Shown here: positions 53,581 to 63,431 of the stretch, piece by piece
How the letters are laid out: each line of letters starts with the position of its first letter
Position numbering within the stretch: position 1 is the stretch's first letter
Assembly: GCF_038002605.1 (NCBI RefSeq)
Contig: NZ_JBBOCT010000001.1
Location: 3,410,001-3,474,000 of the forward strand
Reading direction: 5' to 3'
Length of the DNA stretch: 64,000 nt
Source: Bacillus sp. FSL K6-3431
GTDB lineage: Bacteria; Bacillota; Bacilli; Bacillales; Bacillaceae_C
The notes under the pieces: generated by a model
What the model saw: the letters and a program-made list of their open reading frames with translations, nothing else
What the model was told of the DNA's origin: nothing
Database searches by the model: none
Made by a program: the position numbers and the translations under genes

Positions 53581-55251
53581 ATGACTCAACCATGGTGGAA
53601 AAAATCAGTAGTATATCAAATTTATCCGAAGAGTTTTAAAGATACGACAGGCAATGGAACAGGAGATTTACAAGGGATCATTGAGAAGCTTGATTACTTA
53701 AAAGAGCTTGGTGTAGATGTGCTGTGGTTAACTCCTATCTATAATTCGCCACAACATGATAATGGCTATGATATTAGCGACTATTATCAAATTTATCAGG
53801 AATACGGAACGATGGAGGACTTTGAGCGTTTGCTTAAGGAAGTCCATAGCCGTGATTTAAAGGTTATTATGGATATTGTCGTGAACCATACGTCTACAGA
53901 ACATGAGTGGTTTCAAATGTCCCTTTCTTCAAAAGACAGTCCATATCGTGATTTTTATATTTGGAAAGATGGAAAGTCAGAAGAAGCGCCGACGAATTGG
54001 CAATCGAAGTTTGGTGGTTCAGCATGGAAGTATGATGAAGAATCGAAACAATATTACTTACATTTATTCGATGTGACACAAGCCGATTTAAATTGGGAAA
54101 ATGAACAGGTTAGAACATCTGTATATGAAATGATGACATTCTGGCTTGAAAAAGGCGTGGATGGTTTTCGACTGGATGTCATCAACCTTATTTCCAAAGA
54201 TCAAGGCTTCCCAAATGATCGTTCAGGAGACGGGAGAAAGTTTTATACTGATGGACCGCGGGTACATGAATATCTTCATGAGATGAACGAAAAAGTATTT
54301 TCTAAATATGAGATAATGACGGTTGGAGAAATGTCTTCAACATCCATTGATAACTGTATTAAATACACAAGACCTGATCGGAAAGAACTGGATATGACGT
54401 TTAATTTTCATCATCTGAAAGTGGATTATCCGAATGGTGAAAAGTGGACGAAAGCCGACTTTGATTTTTTACAATTGAAAGGAATTTTAACTGAATGGCA
54501 AGTGGAAATGACTGATGGCGGTGGTTGGAATGCACTATTCTGGTGTAATCATGATCAGCCAAGGGCAGTATCCCGATTTGGTGATGATGGTAAATACCAT
54601 TTGGAATCAGCGAAAATGCTCGCAACAACACTGCATATGATGAGGGGTACTCCTTATATATATCAAGGGGAAGAGTTTGGGATGACAGATCCTAAATTCG
54701 CACGAATGGAAGATTATCGCGATGTTGAGTCGTTAAACATGCACAGAATCAAGAAAGAAGAAGGAATGTCTGAAGAGCAAATACTAGACATTCTAGAGCA
54801 AAAATCCCGTGACAACTCCAGAACACCAGTCCAGTGGGATGAGAGTGCACATGCAGGGTTCACAACAGGTACTCCTTGGATAAAGACAGCTGAAAATTAC
54901 CCAACTATTAATGCGAAAAAAGCAATCGCAGATCATAACTCTGTTTTTTACCATTACCAAAAGTTGATTCAATTAAGAAAAGAATATGATATTATCACAG
55001 AAGGCGATTATGAATTAATATTACCAGATGATAAAGCCATTTTTGCTTACACGCGCAATAAAGGCAATGAAAAATTACTTGTCATTAATAACTTTTATGC
55101 AGATGAAACGACATTTGCACTTCCGGAAAATGTCGAGGTTACGGGATTCACAGGTAGTATTTTATTATCTAACTACGCTGATTCCTCTGTAGAGTTCAAT
55201 CAAATAAATTTAAGACCGTACGAGTCAATTGTTTATCACTTGAAAAAGTAA
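53581..55251 (+). CDS. treA: Alpha,alpha-phosphotrehalase
   Basis: 556-residue GH13 enzyme that splits trehalose-6-phosphate into glucose and glucose-6-phosphate. Nucleophile Asp199 in GFRLDV, acid/base Glu250 in TVGEMSS and Asp325 in NHDQPR are all present; N-terminal WWKKSVVYQIYPKSFKDTTG is typical. Second gene of the tre operon. AAGGTGTGTAAATA precedes the ATG. Confidence 0.95.
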   Translation: MTQPWWKKSVVYQIYPKSFKDTTGNGTGDLQGIIEKLDYLKELGVDVLWLTPIYNSPQHDNGYDISDYYQIYQEYGTMEDFERLLKEVHSRDLKVIMDIVVNHTSTEHEWFQMSLSSKDSPYRDFYIWKDGKSEEAPTNWQSKFGGSAWKYDEESKQYYLHLFDVTQADLNWENEQVRTSVYEMMTFWLEKGVDGFRLDVINLISKDQGFPNDRSGDGRKFYTDGPRVHEYLHEMNEKVFSKYEIMTVGEMSSTSIDNCIKYTRPDRKELDMTFNFHHLKVDYPNGEKWTKADFDFLQLKGILTEWQVEMTDGGGWNALFWCNHDQPRAVSRFGDDGKYHLESAKMLATTLHMMRGTPYIYQGEEFGMTDPKFARMEDYRDVESLNMHRIKKEEGMSEEQILDILEQKSRDNSRTPVQWDESAHAGFTTGTPWIKTAENYPTINAKKAIADHNSVFYHYQKLIQLRKEYDIITEGDYELILPDDKAIFAYTRNKGNEKLLVINNFYADETTFALPENVEVTGFTGSILLSNYADSSVEFNQINLRPYESIVYHLKK

Positions 55252-55265
55252 CTGGGGATATGAAC

Positions 55266-55982
55266 ATGACAAATAAGTATTTAATCATTCATAATGATCT
55301 TGTAAATCAAATTGATGCAGGAGAATTTGCGCCGCGTGCGCTCCTGCCATCTGAACATGAGTTAAAAGATCATTATGACACATCGAGAGAAACAATTCGC
55401 AAAGCATTAAATTTATTGGCGCAGCAAGGCTATATTCAAAAAGTTAGGGGGAAAGGTTCGATCGTAATTAAAAATACGAAATTGGACTTTCCTGTTTCTG
55501 GTTTGGTTAGTTTCCATGAGCTTGCCCAGAAAATGGGTAATAAACCCAAGACGATTGTCCATGAACTTTCGCTAAAGAAACCTGAGCAGTATATTAAGAA
55601 ACAACTTAATTTATCTGGAAAAGACCAAGTGTGGAATATCAGCAGAATTAGAGAAATCGGTGGAGAGAAAGTTATTTTAGACAAGGATTATTTGTCTGAA
55701 AAATTTGTACCTCATATTACGAAGGAAATCTGTGAACATTCCATTTATGATTATTTAGAGAATGAATTAAACCTATTAATCAGTTTTGCCAAAAAGGAAA
55801 TTATCGTGGAAGAGCCAGAAGAAGAGGATAGACAACTACTTGATCTAGAAGGCTTCCATAGTATTGTTATTATCAAAAACTATGTGTATCTTGAAGATGC
55901 AAGTCTTTTTCAATATACAGAGTCGAGGCATAGACCCGATAAATTTAGATTCGTCGATTTTGCTAGAAGAAATCCTTTATAA
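55266..55982 (+). CDS. treR: Trehalose operon repressor, GntR/HutC family
   Basis: 238 residues from ATG 55266; the ATG at 55260 is too close to the GGGGA site. N-terminal winged helix (YDTSRETIRKALNLLAQQGY near residues 37-56), then a UTRA effector domain. It should bind the two CTTGTATATACAAG-type sites before treP and be released by trehalose-6-phosphate. As third gene of the operon it is autoregulated. Confidence 0.93.
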   Translation: MTNKYLIIHNDLVNQIDAGEFAPRALLPSEHELKDHYDTSRETIRKALNLLAQQGYIQKVRGKGSIVIKNTKLDFPVSGLVSFHELAQKMGNKPKTIVHELSLKKPEQYIKKQLNLSGKDQVWNISRIREIGGEKVILDKDYLSEKFVPHITKEICEHSIYDYLENELNLLISFAKKEIIVEEPEEEDRQLLDLEGFHSIVIIKNYVYLEDASLFQYTESRHRPDKFRFVDFARRNPL

Positions 55983-55986
55983 AACG

Positions 55987-56032
55987 AGGTCGTCCTAAAA
56001 GCTGAAATGGGCTTGAGGACGACTTCTTTTTT
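55987..56032 (+). terminator. Intrinsic terminator of the tre operon
   Basis: AGGTCGTCCT and AGGACGACTT (one wobble) with an inner AAGCTGAAATGGGCTT hairpin, then TTTTTT. Confidence 0.85.
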
Positions 56033-56121
56033 ACGATTTTTTCTATTGTTCGATATGAATCATTTTTCAGTCGATATTGTTGTTCCATAATGCATAATAT
56101 TCCCTATATTTTAAAGTCTCT

Positions 56122-56147
56122 TCAAATTTTTTGGAACCTACCGATAC
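56122..56147 (+). promoter_or_regulatory. Possible sigma-D promoter of the chemoreceptor gene
   Basis: TCAA (56122-56125), 14 nt, ACCGATAC (56140-56147), close to the motility consensus TAAA-N15-GCCGATAT. It lies 95 nt before the gene, the expected kind of control for a chemoreceptor. Confidence 0.4.
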
Positions 56148-56242
56148 TTATATATAGTACATATGCAAAATGGTATAGTCGTTGGAACCGATTGTACCGA
56201 TTGTTTATGTAGCAGATTATAAAGAAATGAAAGGATTATGCA

Positions 56243-57934
56243 ATGAAAAAGATATTTAGGTTTAAAAGTATAAGACAAAAAATGCTCATGGGCTTTTCTT
56301 TAGTTATTTTGCTAGTTATTATTTTAGGGGTTTATAACTTTACTGTGATCCAAACAAGCAATAAAGAAGCTAAAAATATTGCAAATAGAGAGCTTCCACT
56401 GCTAACGGCCAACGAAGGCTTGTCCAATACTATGGCAAATAGACTGGCAACAGCCCGTGGCTATGTGTTACATGGCGGCAATTATAAAGAACGATTTAAT
56501 GAATACACAGAACAAGGTGAACATTATGAAGCGATTGTTAGGGAGATAGGAGTCTCAGAGGAATTTGACCGTTTGGTAAAAAAGACAGTTTCATGGCGAG
56601 AGATGATTTCTAATGATGTATTTGCTGAATATGACAAAGGGAATAAAGAAATAGCAACTAAAAATTTAGCAGAATCGGCTTCTGTTGCGCGTGAATTAAT
56701 GGATGGTTATGATCAAATGGCTGAGGATAGTCGCACCTTAATTAATGGGATAGAGCAAGAGATTGTAGCAAACGGAGAAAATGTATTGCGTGTAGTAACG
56801 ATCGTAACGGTGCTGGTAATAGTGGTAAGTATTGCAACAGCACTCATTACTTCAAACATGATTTCGAGACCAATAAATGTTGTAATGGGACGGATGAATG
56901 TAATAGCTAGGGGGAACTTAAGTGGTGAACCGTTAAAAACAAAATCAATTGATGAGATAGGTCAGCTTATTACGGCAACAAACGAAATGGCGAATGGCAC
57001 ACGCAAATTATTACAACAAATTAACGGTGTTTCCGAATCTGTAAACGGTCATAGCGAAGAATTAACACAAGCGACAGATGAGGTGAATGCTGGTTCGCAA
57101 CAAATTGCTATGACAATGCAAGATTTGGCGGCTGGATCTGAGAGACAGGCTACTAGTGCAAGCGAATTGGCGTCAATTATGGGATCCTTTACTACAGTGG
57201 TAGGAGAGGCAAATGAAAATGGTGAAAAAATTAGAGGATATTCTAATTGGGTTCTGGAAATGACTAACGAGGGCAGTAAATTGATGGAATCCTCGGATAG
57301 GCAAATGGCTAAAGTAAATGAAATTGTATATGATGCAGTTGAAAAAGTGCAAGGATTAGACGAACAGTCACAGGAAATTTCCACATTGGTCTCCGTCATT
57401 CAGGATATTTCAGCGCAAACGAATCTGTTGGCATTGAATGCAGCGATTGAAGCTGCTAGAGCGGGTGAACATGGCCGTGGTTTCGCCGTGGTGGCAGACG
57501 AAGTAAGAAAACTTGCGGAACAAGTATCTGTTTCTGTAACCGAGATTACAGGTATTGTAAATAGTATCCAAAATGAATCAGGTATTGTAGCCGAATCATT
57601 AAAAGCCGGATATAAAGAAGTAGAATTAGGAGAAAGTCAAATAAAAACAACAGGTGAAACTTTCGCCGGTATTAGCTCTGCTATTTCGGAAATGACTAAC
57701 AATATAAAAACAGTCTCTACAAACCTATCTGATATTGCGGATCAGAGCCAAAAGATGAGTAGCTCAATTGAAGAAATTGCAGCTATTTCCGAAGAATCGG
57801 CTGCCGGAGTGGAGCAAACTTCTGCTGCTGCCCAACAAACGAGTAGTTCGATGGAAGAAGTAGCAGGAAGCTCAGAGCAGCTCGCCAGTTTAGCAGAAGA
57901 ACTAAATGGACTAGTTGGGCAATTTAAACTGTAA
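56243..57934 (+). CDS. Methyl-accepting chemotaxis protein
   Basis: 563 residues. Membrane span 1 (about 13-33), an extracellular four-helix sensor (about 34-180), span 2 (about 181-203), HAMP domain, then a long signalling coiled coil whose tip carries [20 protein letters not shown] and [18 protein letters not shown], which contacts CheW and CheA. Ligand unknown. No C-terminal NWETF tether. It stands alone, not in a chemotaxis cluster. Confidence 0.93.
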   Translation: MKKIFRFKSIRQKMLMGFSLVILLVIILGVYNFTVIQTSNKEAKNIANRELPLLTANEGLSNTMANRLATARGYVLHGGNYKERFNEYTEQGEHYEAIVREIGVSEEFDRLVKKTVSWREMISNDVFAEYDKGNKEIATKNLAESASVARELMDGYDQMAEDSRTLINGIEQEIVANGENVLRVVTIVTVLVIVVSIATALITSNMISRPINVVMGRMNVIARGNLSGEPLKTKSIDEIGQLITATNEMANGTRKLLQQINGVSESVNGHSEELTQATDEVNAGSQQIAMTMQDLAAGSERQATSASELASIMGSFTTVVGEANENGEKIRGYSNWVLEMTNEGSKLMESSDRQMAKVNEIVYDAVEKVQGLDEQSQEISTLVSVIQDISAQTNLLALNAAIEAARAGEHGRGFAVVADEVRKLAEQVSVSVTEITGIVNSIQNESGIVAESLKAGYKEVELGESQIKTTGETFAGISSAISEMTNNIKTVSTNLSDIADQSQKMSSSIEEIAAISEESAAGVEQTSAAAQQTSSSMEEVAGSSEQLASLAEELNGLVGQFKL

Positions 57935-58043
57935 TGATATCTTTATGATTTGCTATGTTCAACAATATTGTTATAAAACGATTTTGGGCTCATTCATGAG
58001 AAACACAGTTTTTAACGCCTTTCAGATCAAACAAGGCATAAAA

Positions 58044-58096
58044 TAAAAAAGAAGTTGTCCAAGCGCTGAACGCTTAAGGCAGCTTCTTTTTTGTTT
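58044..58096 (+). terminator. Intrinsic terminator of the chemoreceptor gene
   Basis: AAAAGAAG and CTTCTTTTTT form the outer stem, with inner AAGCG/CGCTT. Confidence 0.75.
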
Positions 58097-58172
58097 AATC
58101 ATAAGGACGTAGGGGGAGCTATAGCGACAAAAGTAGCTTAGAAACGTATAAAATACAAAGGTGGTGTTTTAT

Positions 58173-58378
58173 ATGTCAGAACAAAACAAAGAGTTGAGAG
58201 AAAGAAAATTTGCTTTGGTTGAGAATGGGCTAGGATGACTGGTTAACGCGCGAAAATTGATGCAAAAGTTAATGACCCATATAGTGTAGTTTATGAAACA
58301 GAAAATGGACTTGTAAAAGAATATCCTAATGGGAAAATTAGTGAGCTCGATGAGAAAACCATGGATGGAAACCAATGA
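58173..58378 (+). pseudogene. Frameshifted small acidic protein gene
   Basis: Starts MSEQNKELRERKFALVENGL with an AAAGGTGGTG site, then hits TGA at about 58237. A shift of one frame restores RMTG-stop-RAKIDAKVNDPYS, VVYETENGLVKEYPNGKISE and the end DEKTMDGNQ. So one small indel and one nonsense change separate it from an intact gene of about 68 codons. Short proteins of this look occur in Bacillus, function unknown to me. Confidence 0.6.
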
Positions 58379-58571
58379 TTCTTAATACCTTTTCCCCGGT
58401 AATGTACGTTTTCCCGGAAACAAAAGGAGTTGAAAAGGTAAACATGTGTTAAAGAATAACTATTTCTTGAAGACGAAGAAATACCCGAGAAAATATTAAT
58501 TACAATTGAAATTATCTTTTGAAACGGTTTCTAATGGGAAATTTCAGCTAATATATTTTCCGGTTTTACGA

Positions 58572-58577
58572 TATACT
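58572..58577 (+). promoter_or_regulatory. -10 box for the tRNA-like RNA
   Basis: TATACT, 17 nt before the first base of the acceptor stem. The expected start is about 58584. The -35 region (TAATAT) is weak. Confidence 0.4.
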
Positions 58578-58594
58578 AAGTAAGGATAGTAAAT

Positions 58595-58796
58595 GCCTCT
58601 GTAGCTCCAGAAGGGAAGAGCGCCGGAAAACATTGTAGCCACCGGGTCGCAAGGCAAAGGTTTCAGAAGCACCGAAAAGCAAATTAGCTGAGACAGGTGG
58701 AATTCCTGTCGGTGAAAACCCGTAGGGAAGCGTGTTCTCCCTTAGCCTATGCTTAGGAAACGAGAGCGGGTTCGAATCCCGCCAGAGGCTTTTTTT
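58595..58796 (+). ncRNA. tRNA-like RNA with a long internal insertion
   Basis: GCCTCTG (58595-58601) pairs perfectly with CAGAGGC (58783-58789) as a 7-bp acceptor. Next comes TA and a D-arm GCTC/GAGC (58604-58621) with a GG-containing 10-nt loop; at the 3' side is a perfect T-arm GCGGG-TTCGAAT-CCCGC (58766-58782) joined directly to the acceptor. Between D-arm and T-arm, where a tRNA has about 22-40 nt, there are 144 nt: CCGG/CCGG (58623/58642), GACAGG/CCTGTC (58692/58705), GGGA/TCCC (58725/58738), CCTA/TAGG (58746/58753). Seven T follow. No CCA is encoded. Candidates: bacterial Y RNA (YrlA-type tRNA mimic), interrupted tRNA, or a new RNA. Confidence 0.65.
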
Positions 58797-58848
58797 ACAT
58801 AGAGAGATAAGGGGGAAGAAAATCCTTTTGAAATTTTTTTATTTGTTA

Positions 58849-58877
58849 TTGTATACCATACGGAGGTATGGTACTAT
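58849..58877 (+). promoter_or_regulatory. csoR-copZ-copA promoter with CsoR operator
   Basis: TTGTAT (58849-58854), 17 nt, TACTAT (58872-58877). The spacer and box edges are covered by ATACCAT-ACGGAGG-TATGGTA (58853-58873), closely like the B. subtilis CsoR site. Apo-CsoR would cover the promoter and leave on binding Cu(I). Confidence 0.85.
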
Positions 58878-58899
58878 TAAATTGTAGGAGGGGAATTAA

Positions 58900-59241
58900 T
58901 TGGCGATAGAATTTGATAAAAATCTAATTAATGACGAGTCTAGTTGTGAAACTTCCTCTAATCGAAAAAGCCATCATTCAGATCAGGTGAAGAAGAACCT
59001 CGTGACGAGGCTGAACCGAATTGAAGGTCAGATTCGCGGTATAAAGGGTTTGATTGAACGTGATACGTATTGTGATGATGTGATTACACAAATTTCAGCT
59101 ACGCAGTCAGCGTTAAATAGTGTAGGCAGAATTTTGCTTGAAGGCCATATGAAACAGTGTGTTGCGGAAAGAATTCAGGAAGGCGACATGGAAGTATTAG
59201 ATGAAGTGTTGGTTACTATTCAAAAGTTAATGAAAAAATAA
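58900..59241 (+). CDS. csoR: Copper-sensing repressor CsoR
   Basis: 113 residues, an all-helical DUF156-type regulator. The Cu(I) ligands Cys58, His83 and Cys87 (DTYCDD, EGHMKQC) are all present; RLNRIEGQIRGIKGLIERD is the DNA-binding face. TTG 58900 with GTAGGAGGGGAATTAA. It controls its own operon through the operator just upstream. Confidence 0.95.
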   Translation: MAIEFDKNLINDESSCETSSNRKSHHSDQVKKNLVTRLNRIEGQIRGIKGLIERDTYCDDVITQISATQSALNSVGRILLEGHMKQCVAERIQEGDMEVLDEVLVTIQKLMKK

Positions 59242-59255
59242 AGGGGTTAATAAAT

Positions 59256-59462
59256 ATGCAAACAGTAACATTGAATGTAGAAGGTATGTCTTGTGGTCAT
59301 TGTGTGAAATCAATCGAAGATAGTGTAAGTAAATTACAAGGTGTTTCTAGTGTAAAAGTAAATCTAGAAAATGGCTTAGTAGATGTGGCGTTCAATAAGG
59401 GTGAAGTTGGTGTTGATGCTATTAAAGAAAAGATTGTTGACCAAGGCTATGACGTAAAATAA
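59256..59462 (+). CDS. copZ: Copper chaperone CopZ
   Basis: 68-residue HMA domain with the Cu(I)-binding MSCGHC (Cys13, Cys16). It ferries copper to CopA and can deliver it to CsoR. 14 nt after csoR, with AAAGGGGTTAATAA upstream. Confidence 0.96.
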   Translation: MQTVTLNVEGMSCGHCVKSIEDSVSKLQGVSSVKVNLENGLVDVAFNKGEVGVDAIKEKIVDQGYDVK

Positions 59463-59538
59463 ATGGAAATGTGCTTAGTTATAGCACATTTTATTTTTCA
59501 AAATAATATACCCCATGTAGGTATAAGGAGTTTTTATA

Positions 59539-61956
59539 ATGAGTGAAAAGAAACTATTAGAAAGTCAATTCCAAATAACTGGTATGACATGTGCCGCCTG
59601 TTCGACAAGGATTGAGAAGGGTCTGAATAAAATGGAAGGAGTGGAGCAGGCGAATGTAAATCTGGCACTGGAAAAAGCGACTATACAATATGATGCCACA
59701 TTGAATCCCGAAGCTATTCAGGAGAAAATTAGGGATCTTGGCTATGATGTAATAACAGAAAAGACAGAGTTATTATTAACCGGTATGACATGTGCTGCTT
59801 GTTCAACAAGAATAGAAAAAGGCCTTAATAAAATGGCGGGTGTAACAAAGGCATCAGTCAATCTAGCTTTGGAGAAAGCGACGGTTGAGTATAATCCTTC
59901 TGCAATTTCTCCGAAGGATTTAACGAATAAAGTAGAGGGTCTTGGATACGGCGCTACAGTGAAAAGAGATGGGGATGAAAAGGAAACTACTGACTATCGT
60001 TTGAAAGAGATTCAAAATCAGAAAAGGAAGTTTATACTTTCTTTGGTTTTCTCACTGCCACTACTTTGGACAATGTTTGCGCATTTTAGCTTTACATCTT
60101 TTATGTATGTACCAAGTGGTTTAATGAATCCATGGGTGCAAATGGCTTTAGCAACACCGGTGCAATTTTATATTGGCAGGCAATTTTATGTTGGAGCATA
60201 CAAGGCATTACGAAATAAAAGCGCCAATATGGATGTGCTTGTCGTACTTGGAACATCTGCCGCTTATTTCTACAGTGTATATTTGACTATCCAATCAATC
60301 GGCTCAGATGTTCATGGAACCGGGCTCTACTTTGAAACAAGTGCTGTGCTAATCACATTGATCATTCTCGGAAAATTGTTTGAAGCTAAGGCAAAGGGAA
60401 GATCTTCAGAAGCGATTAAAAAGTTAATGGGATTACAAGCAAAGACAGCAATGGTTTTAGAAAATGGGCGAGAGAAGGAAATCCCTCTAGAAGATGTTAT
60501 CGTGGGACAGATTCTGCTCGTCAAGCCAGGTGAAAAGGTACCAGTTGATGGAGTGATCGCAGAAGGTCAAACCGCTCTTGATGAATCAATGATCACAGGA
60601 GAGAGTGTCCCAATTGATAAAACTGTAGGTGATCCGGTAATTGGTGCGACTATCAATAAAAATGGCTTTATTAAAATAGAAGCGACGAAAGTAGGTAAGG
60701 ATACTGCACTTGCCCAGATTATAAAAGTAGTAGAAGAGGCTCAAGGCTCGAAAGCGCCAATTCAGCGCATGGCTGATTTAATTTCGGGAATCTTTGTTCC
60801 AATTGTTGTAGGCATTGCGATAATTACATTTTTCATCTGGTATTTATGGGCTGACCCAGGTGATTTTGCTGGGGCGTTAGAAAAAATGATTGCTGTTCTC
60901 GTAATTGCCTGTCCTTGTGCACTAGGGCTAGCAACACCAACATCTATTATGGCTGGATCAGGTCGGTCTGCTGAGCACGGTATCTTGTTTAAAGGTGGCG
61001 AGCATCTCGAAACGACTCACCAAATCGACACAGTTATATTAGATAAAACTGGAACAATTACAAACGGAACCCCCGTTTTAACAGATGTATCGGCAGTAAT
61101 GCATGAAAGGGAATTTCTATCCTTGGTGGGCTCCGCCGAAAAAGGATCAGAACATCCACTGGCGCAGGCGATCGTTCAGGGAATTAATGAAAAGAATATT
61201 GTATTGCGGGATGTATCCGAATTTGAAGCGGTTCCGGGATTTGGGATTCAAGCAATTGTTAGTGGAAAAAGGGTTTTAATTGGAACTAGACGTTTAATGA
61301 AGCAACATAATATACATGTTGAAAAACAAGCGTTTGATGAGATGAATTTGCTTGAAAGAGAAGGGAAAACAGCAATGATAGTAGCAGTAGATAGTGTATA
61401 TGCAGGGTTGATCGCAGTTGCTGATACAATAAAAACAACATCTGTAGCAGCAATCAAACGTTTAAAAGAAATGGATCTTGATGTTATTATGATCACTGGT
61501 GATAACAAGCAAACTGCCCAGACAATTGCGAAAGAAGCGGGTATTGAGCATGTGATCGCGGAAGTATTACCAGAAGGAAAAGCGGAAGAAGTGAAAAAGT
61601 TACAGCAACAAGGGAAGAAAGTGGCGATGGTCGGGGACGGGATCAATGATGCTCCAGCTCTTGCCATTGCTGATATCGGTATGGCGATTGGTACGGGCAC
61701 GGATGTGGCGATGGAAGCAGCCGATATTACGTTAATTCGCGGAGACTTAACCAGCATTGCTGATGCGATTTTGATGAGTAAAAAAACGATTAGTAATATC
61801 AAACAAAACCTATTTTGGGCCTTTGCTTATAATACGATCGGCATTCCGATTGCAGCATTAGGATTTTTGGCACCATGGCTAGCTGGGGCCGCCATGGCAT
61901 TTAGCTCCGTATCAGTTGTTTTGAATGCATTAAGATTACAGAGAGTAAAACTATAA
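59539..61956 (+). CDS. copA: Copper-exporting P1B-type ATPase CopA
   Basis: 805 residues. Two N-terminal HMA domains, each with GMTCAAC (Cys18/Cys21 and Cys85/Cys88), eight membrane spans with the copper-gating CPC (458-460), TGES, the phosphorylated Asp502 in DKTGTIT, SEHPLA and [10 protein letters not shown]. It pumps Cu(I) out of the cell. Ends in a clear terminator; 76 nt after copZ. Confidence 0.97.
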   Translation: MSEKKLLESQFQITGMTCAACSTRIEKGLNKMEGVEQANVNLALEKATIQYDATLNPEAIQEKIRDLGYDVITEKTELLLTGMTCAACSTRIEKGLNKMAGVTKASVNLALEKATVEYNPSAISPKDLTNKVEGLGYGATVKRDGDEKETTDYRLKEIQNQKRKFILSLVFSLPLLWTMFAHFSFTSFMYVPSGLMNPWVQMALATPVQFYIGRQFYVGAYKALRNKSANMDVLVVLGTSAAYFYSVYLTIQSIGSDVHGTGLYFETSAVLITLIILGKLFEAKAKGRSSEAIKKLMGLQAKTAMVLENGREKEIPLEDVIVGQILLVKPGEKVPVDGVIAEGQTALDESMITGESVPIDKTVGDPVIGATINKNGFIKIEATKVGKDTALAQIIKVVEEAQGSKAPIQRMADLISGIFVPIVVGIAIITFFIWYLWADPGDFAGALEKMIAVLVIACPCALGLATPTSIMAGSGRSAEHGILFKGGEHLETTHQIDTVILDKTGTITNGTPVLTDVSAVMHEREFLSLVGSAEKGSEHPLAQAIVQGINEKNIVLRDVSEFEAVPGFGIQAIVSGKRVLIGTRRLMKQHNIHVEKQAFDEMNLLEREGKTAMIVAVDSVYAGLIAVADTIKTTSVAAIKRLKEMDLDVIMITGDNKQTAQTIAKEAGIEHVIAEVLPEGKAEEVKKLQQQGKKVAMVGDGINDAPALAIADIGMAIGTGTDVAMEAADITLIRGDLTSIADAILMSKKTISNIKQNLFWAFAYNTIGIPIAALGFLAPWLAGAAMAFSSVSVVLNALRLQRVKL

Positions 61957-61959
61957 ATT

Positions 61960-61995
61960 AAAGCTGCAGCAAAGACGCTGCAGCTTTTGATTTTT
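61960..61995 (+). terminator. Intrinsic terminator of the copper operon
   Basis: Perfect 11-bp stem AAAGCTGCAGC / GCTGCAGCTTT with a 6-nt loop, then TGATTTTT. Confidence 0.85.
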
Positions 61996-62089
61996 AAAAA
62001 GGTAAGTACCTCCACGTCAAGCGATGACTGAGCATGCATAGTACACAACTTTTTTTCTTGAACTTTCTTTAACCTAATTCTCTGATGTT

Positions 62090-62794
62090 TCAACTTGCTG
62101 GAACGAGTTCATTACTATTTAAAAAGTTCGCTATTTCTGAAGGTAAGACTTCACTGTCCCATGGCGACCATGAGTATCTCTCTCCATCGAAAAAGATCGA
62201 ATATTTTCTGGCAACAGATGATGATGTATATAATAAGATTGCGTATGATTGGAATTGTGGATTATTATCATTATAACCATTAGTGGCTCCAGGTCGTCCC
62301 GATTGTAAATTGTTCATAATTTGTTCTATTTGTTCATGATCAGTGATGCTTCTATTTAAATCAAATTGTTTGTAGGAAGTTTCAAAAAATATATCTGCTT
62401 TAATAATGTCATTCTTTGCGAACATTGCAAAATCGTTAAGTTCTGCGGGATTTTTCTTTGTGTAGATTTTATACCCATTAAGTGTATCTGGATCTTTAAT
62501 CGCAACGAGATTACCTTCATTATTTACACTAAAAACTTCTGTGCCTGGTAAAAGATAAGTGGCATCTCCATTTTTAGACCGATATTCTGAGTCATGTATA
62601 TTATCGGCTATATTAAATGTGATCTCCCCCAATTTTCCTCCAATTAATATAGGATCAGCGATTTCTAGCCGGTAGGCTACTTCATATATTTCATCATTTA
62701 TATGGATAAAATCAACCCATTCAATCATAAGATTAGGGGTTGTATTAGTACAACCAGTTAATAGAAGTAGACAAAAGAATAAGACCTTCTTCAT
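62090..62794 (-). CDS. Putative lipoprotein of unknown function
   Basis: 234 residues with a lipoprotein signal: MKKVLFFCLLLLTGC, the lipobox LLTGC giving a lipidated Cys15. The rest is soluble, with acidic residues and Trp-rich ends (IEWVDFIH, YSWSPWDSEV). I do not recognise a domain. It is the only intact minus-strand gene, converging on copA and diverging from ybaK. AAGGATGGTG precedes the ATG. Confidence 0.75.
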   Translation of the reverse strand: MKKVLFFCLLLLTGCTNTTPNLMIEWVDFIHINDEIYEVAYRLEIADPILIGGKLGEITFNIADNIHDSEYRSKNGDATYLLPGTEVFSVNNEGNLVAIKDPDTLNGYKIYTKKNPAELNDFAMFAKNDIIKADIFFETSYKQFDLNRSITDHEQIEQIMNNLQSGRPGATNGYNDNNPQFQSYAILLYTSSSVARKYSIFFDGERYSWSPWDSEVLPSEIANFLNSNELVPAS

Positions 62795-62919
62795 TATAAC
62801 ACCATCCTTATTAAGTTAAGACGTTTGACAAGCGAAAATGTTTCATATTAATGCTAAAAATTTTATATGCATGGTTTTTCTTATTGGTTGAAAGCTATCA
62901 ATATGGAGGCTGAATAGGT

Positions 62920-63360
62920 ATGAGTGTGATAACAAGTTTTACAGAGAGAAAACGCGAAAAGCAATTAATAAATGAACGTAAACTTTTAAGCGACTTGTCC
63001 ATACATTCGCTGAAAAAAAGTGTATTACTGCACTTTTATGCAGCAAGACTTGCATCGGATTTGCTTGATGAAGGAATTGAGGATGCTTGCCTGGATGTTG
63101 CGATTGAAGCATATTTAACAGGAGCCGATTATGGCAGGTTTATTGTTGGTGGTGAAACAATGGAAATGACTAGAAAACGATGCCAACAGGAACTAGCTCA
63201 TTTCGCAGAAACCTTATATCACTTGTGGCTGTATCTCGATTATGGTAGGTGTACATTGCAAGACGAAGCTATTTTTTTAGTCTGTGAAAAATTTGTGGAC
63301 TACTGGTGGAAGGAGGGATATGAAAAAGCGAAGCGCCGTTATAAATTACGGTTACATTAG
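62920..63360 (+). CDS. ybaK: YbaK-like DUF2521 protein
   Basis: 146 residues, highly charged and helical: SVITSFTERKREKQLINERK, SLKKSVLLHFYAARLASDLL, FVDYWWKEGYEKAKRRYKLR. B. subtilis has ybaK directly upstream of cwlD, as here, which supports the name. Function unknown. ATATGGAGGCTGAATAGGT precedes the ATG. Confidence 0.8.
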   Translation: MSVITSFTERKREKQLINERKLLSDLSIHSLKKSVLLHFYAARLASDLLDEGIEDACLDVAIEAYLTGADYGRFIVGGETMEMTRKRCQQELAHFAETLYHLWLYLDYGRCTLQDEAIFLVCEKFVDYWWKEGYEKAKRRYKLRLH

Positions 63361-63431
63361 AAAAATGAGAGTTCTAAATCTATATCTCGTCCCATATCCT
63401 TTTATGACTGATGCATGAAGGGGAAGATGAA

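Noticed and set aside
58622..58765. Group I intron in a tRNA
   Set aside because: The length would suit the smallest known examples, but I find no P7/J8-7 core such as the GACTA-type segment, nor a 3' anticodon half-stem. Kept only as an alternative.
58595..58789. TPP, cobalamin or other known riboswitch
   Set aside because: GCTGAGA and CGTAGGGAAG recall TPP riboswitch parts, and GGTGAAAA recalls the cobalamin element, but the remaining conserved blocks are missing or in the wrong order, and the csoR promoter lies after the T-run.
58595..58789. tmRNA
   Set aside because: No 5' GGATTCGAC-type segment, no tag reading frame and only 195 nt; a true D-arm is present instead.
61248..61802. 184-codon open frame antisense to copA
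   Set aside because: Lies wholly within a clear P-type ATPase gene and shows no protein-like motifs or ribosome site.
41597..62919. Prophage, integron or transposon carrying the accessory block
   Set aside because: No integrase, transposase, phage gene or matching end repeats could be found on either strand.
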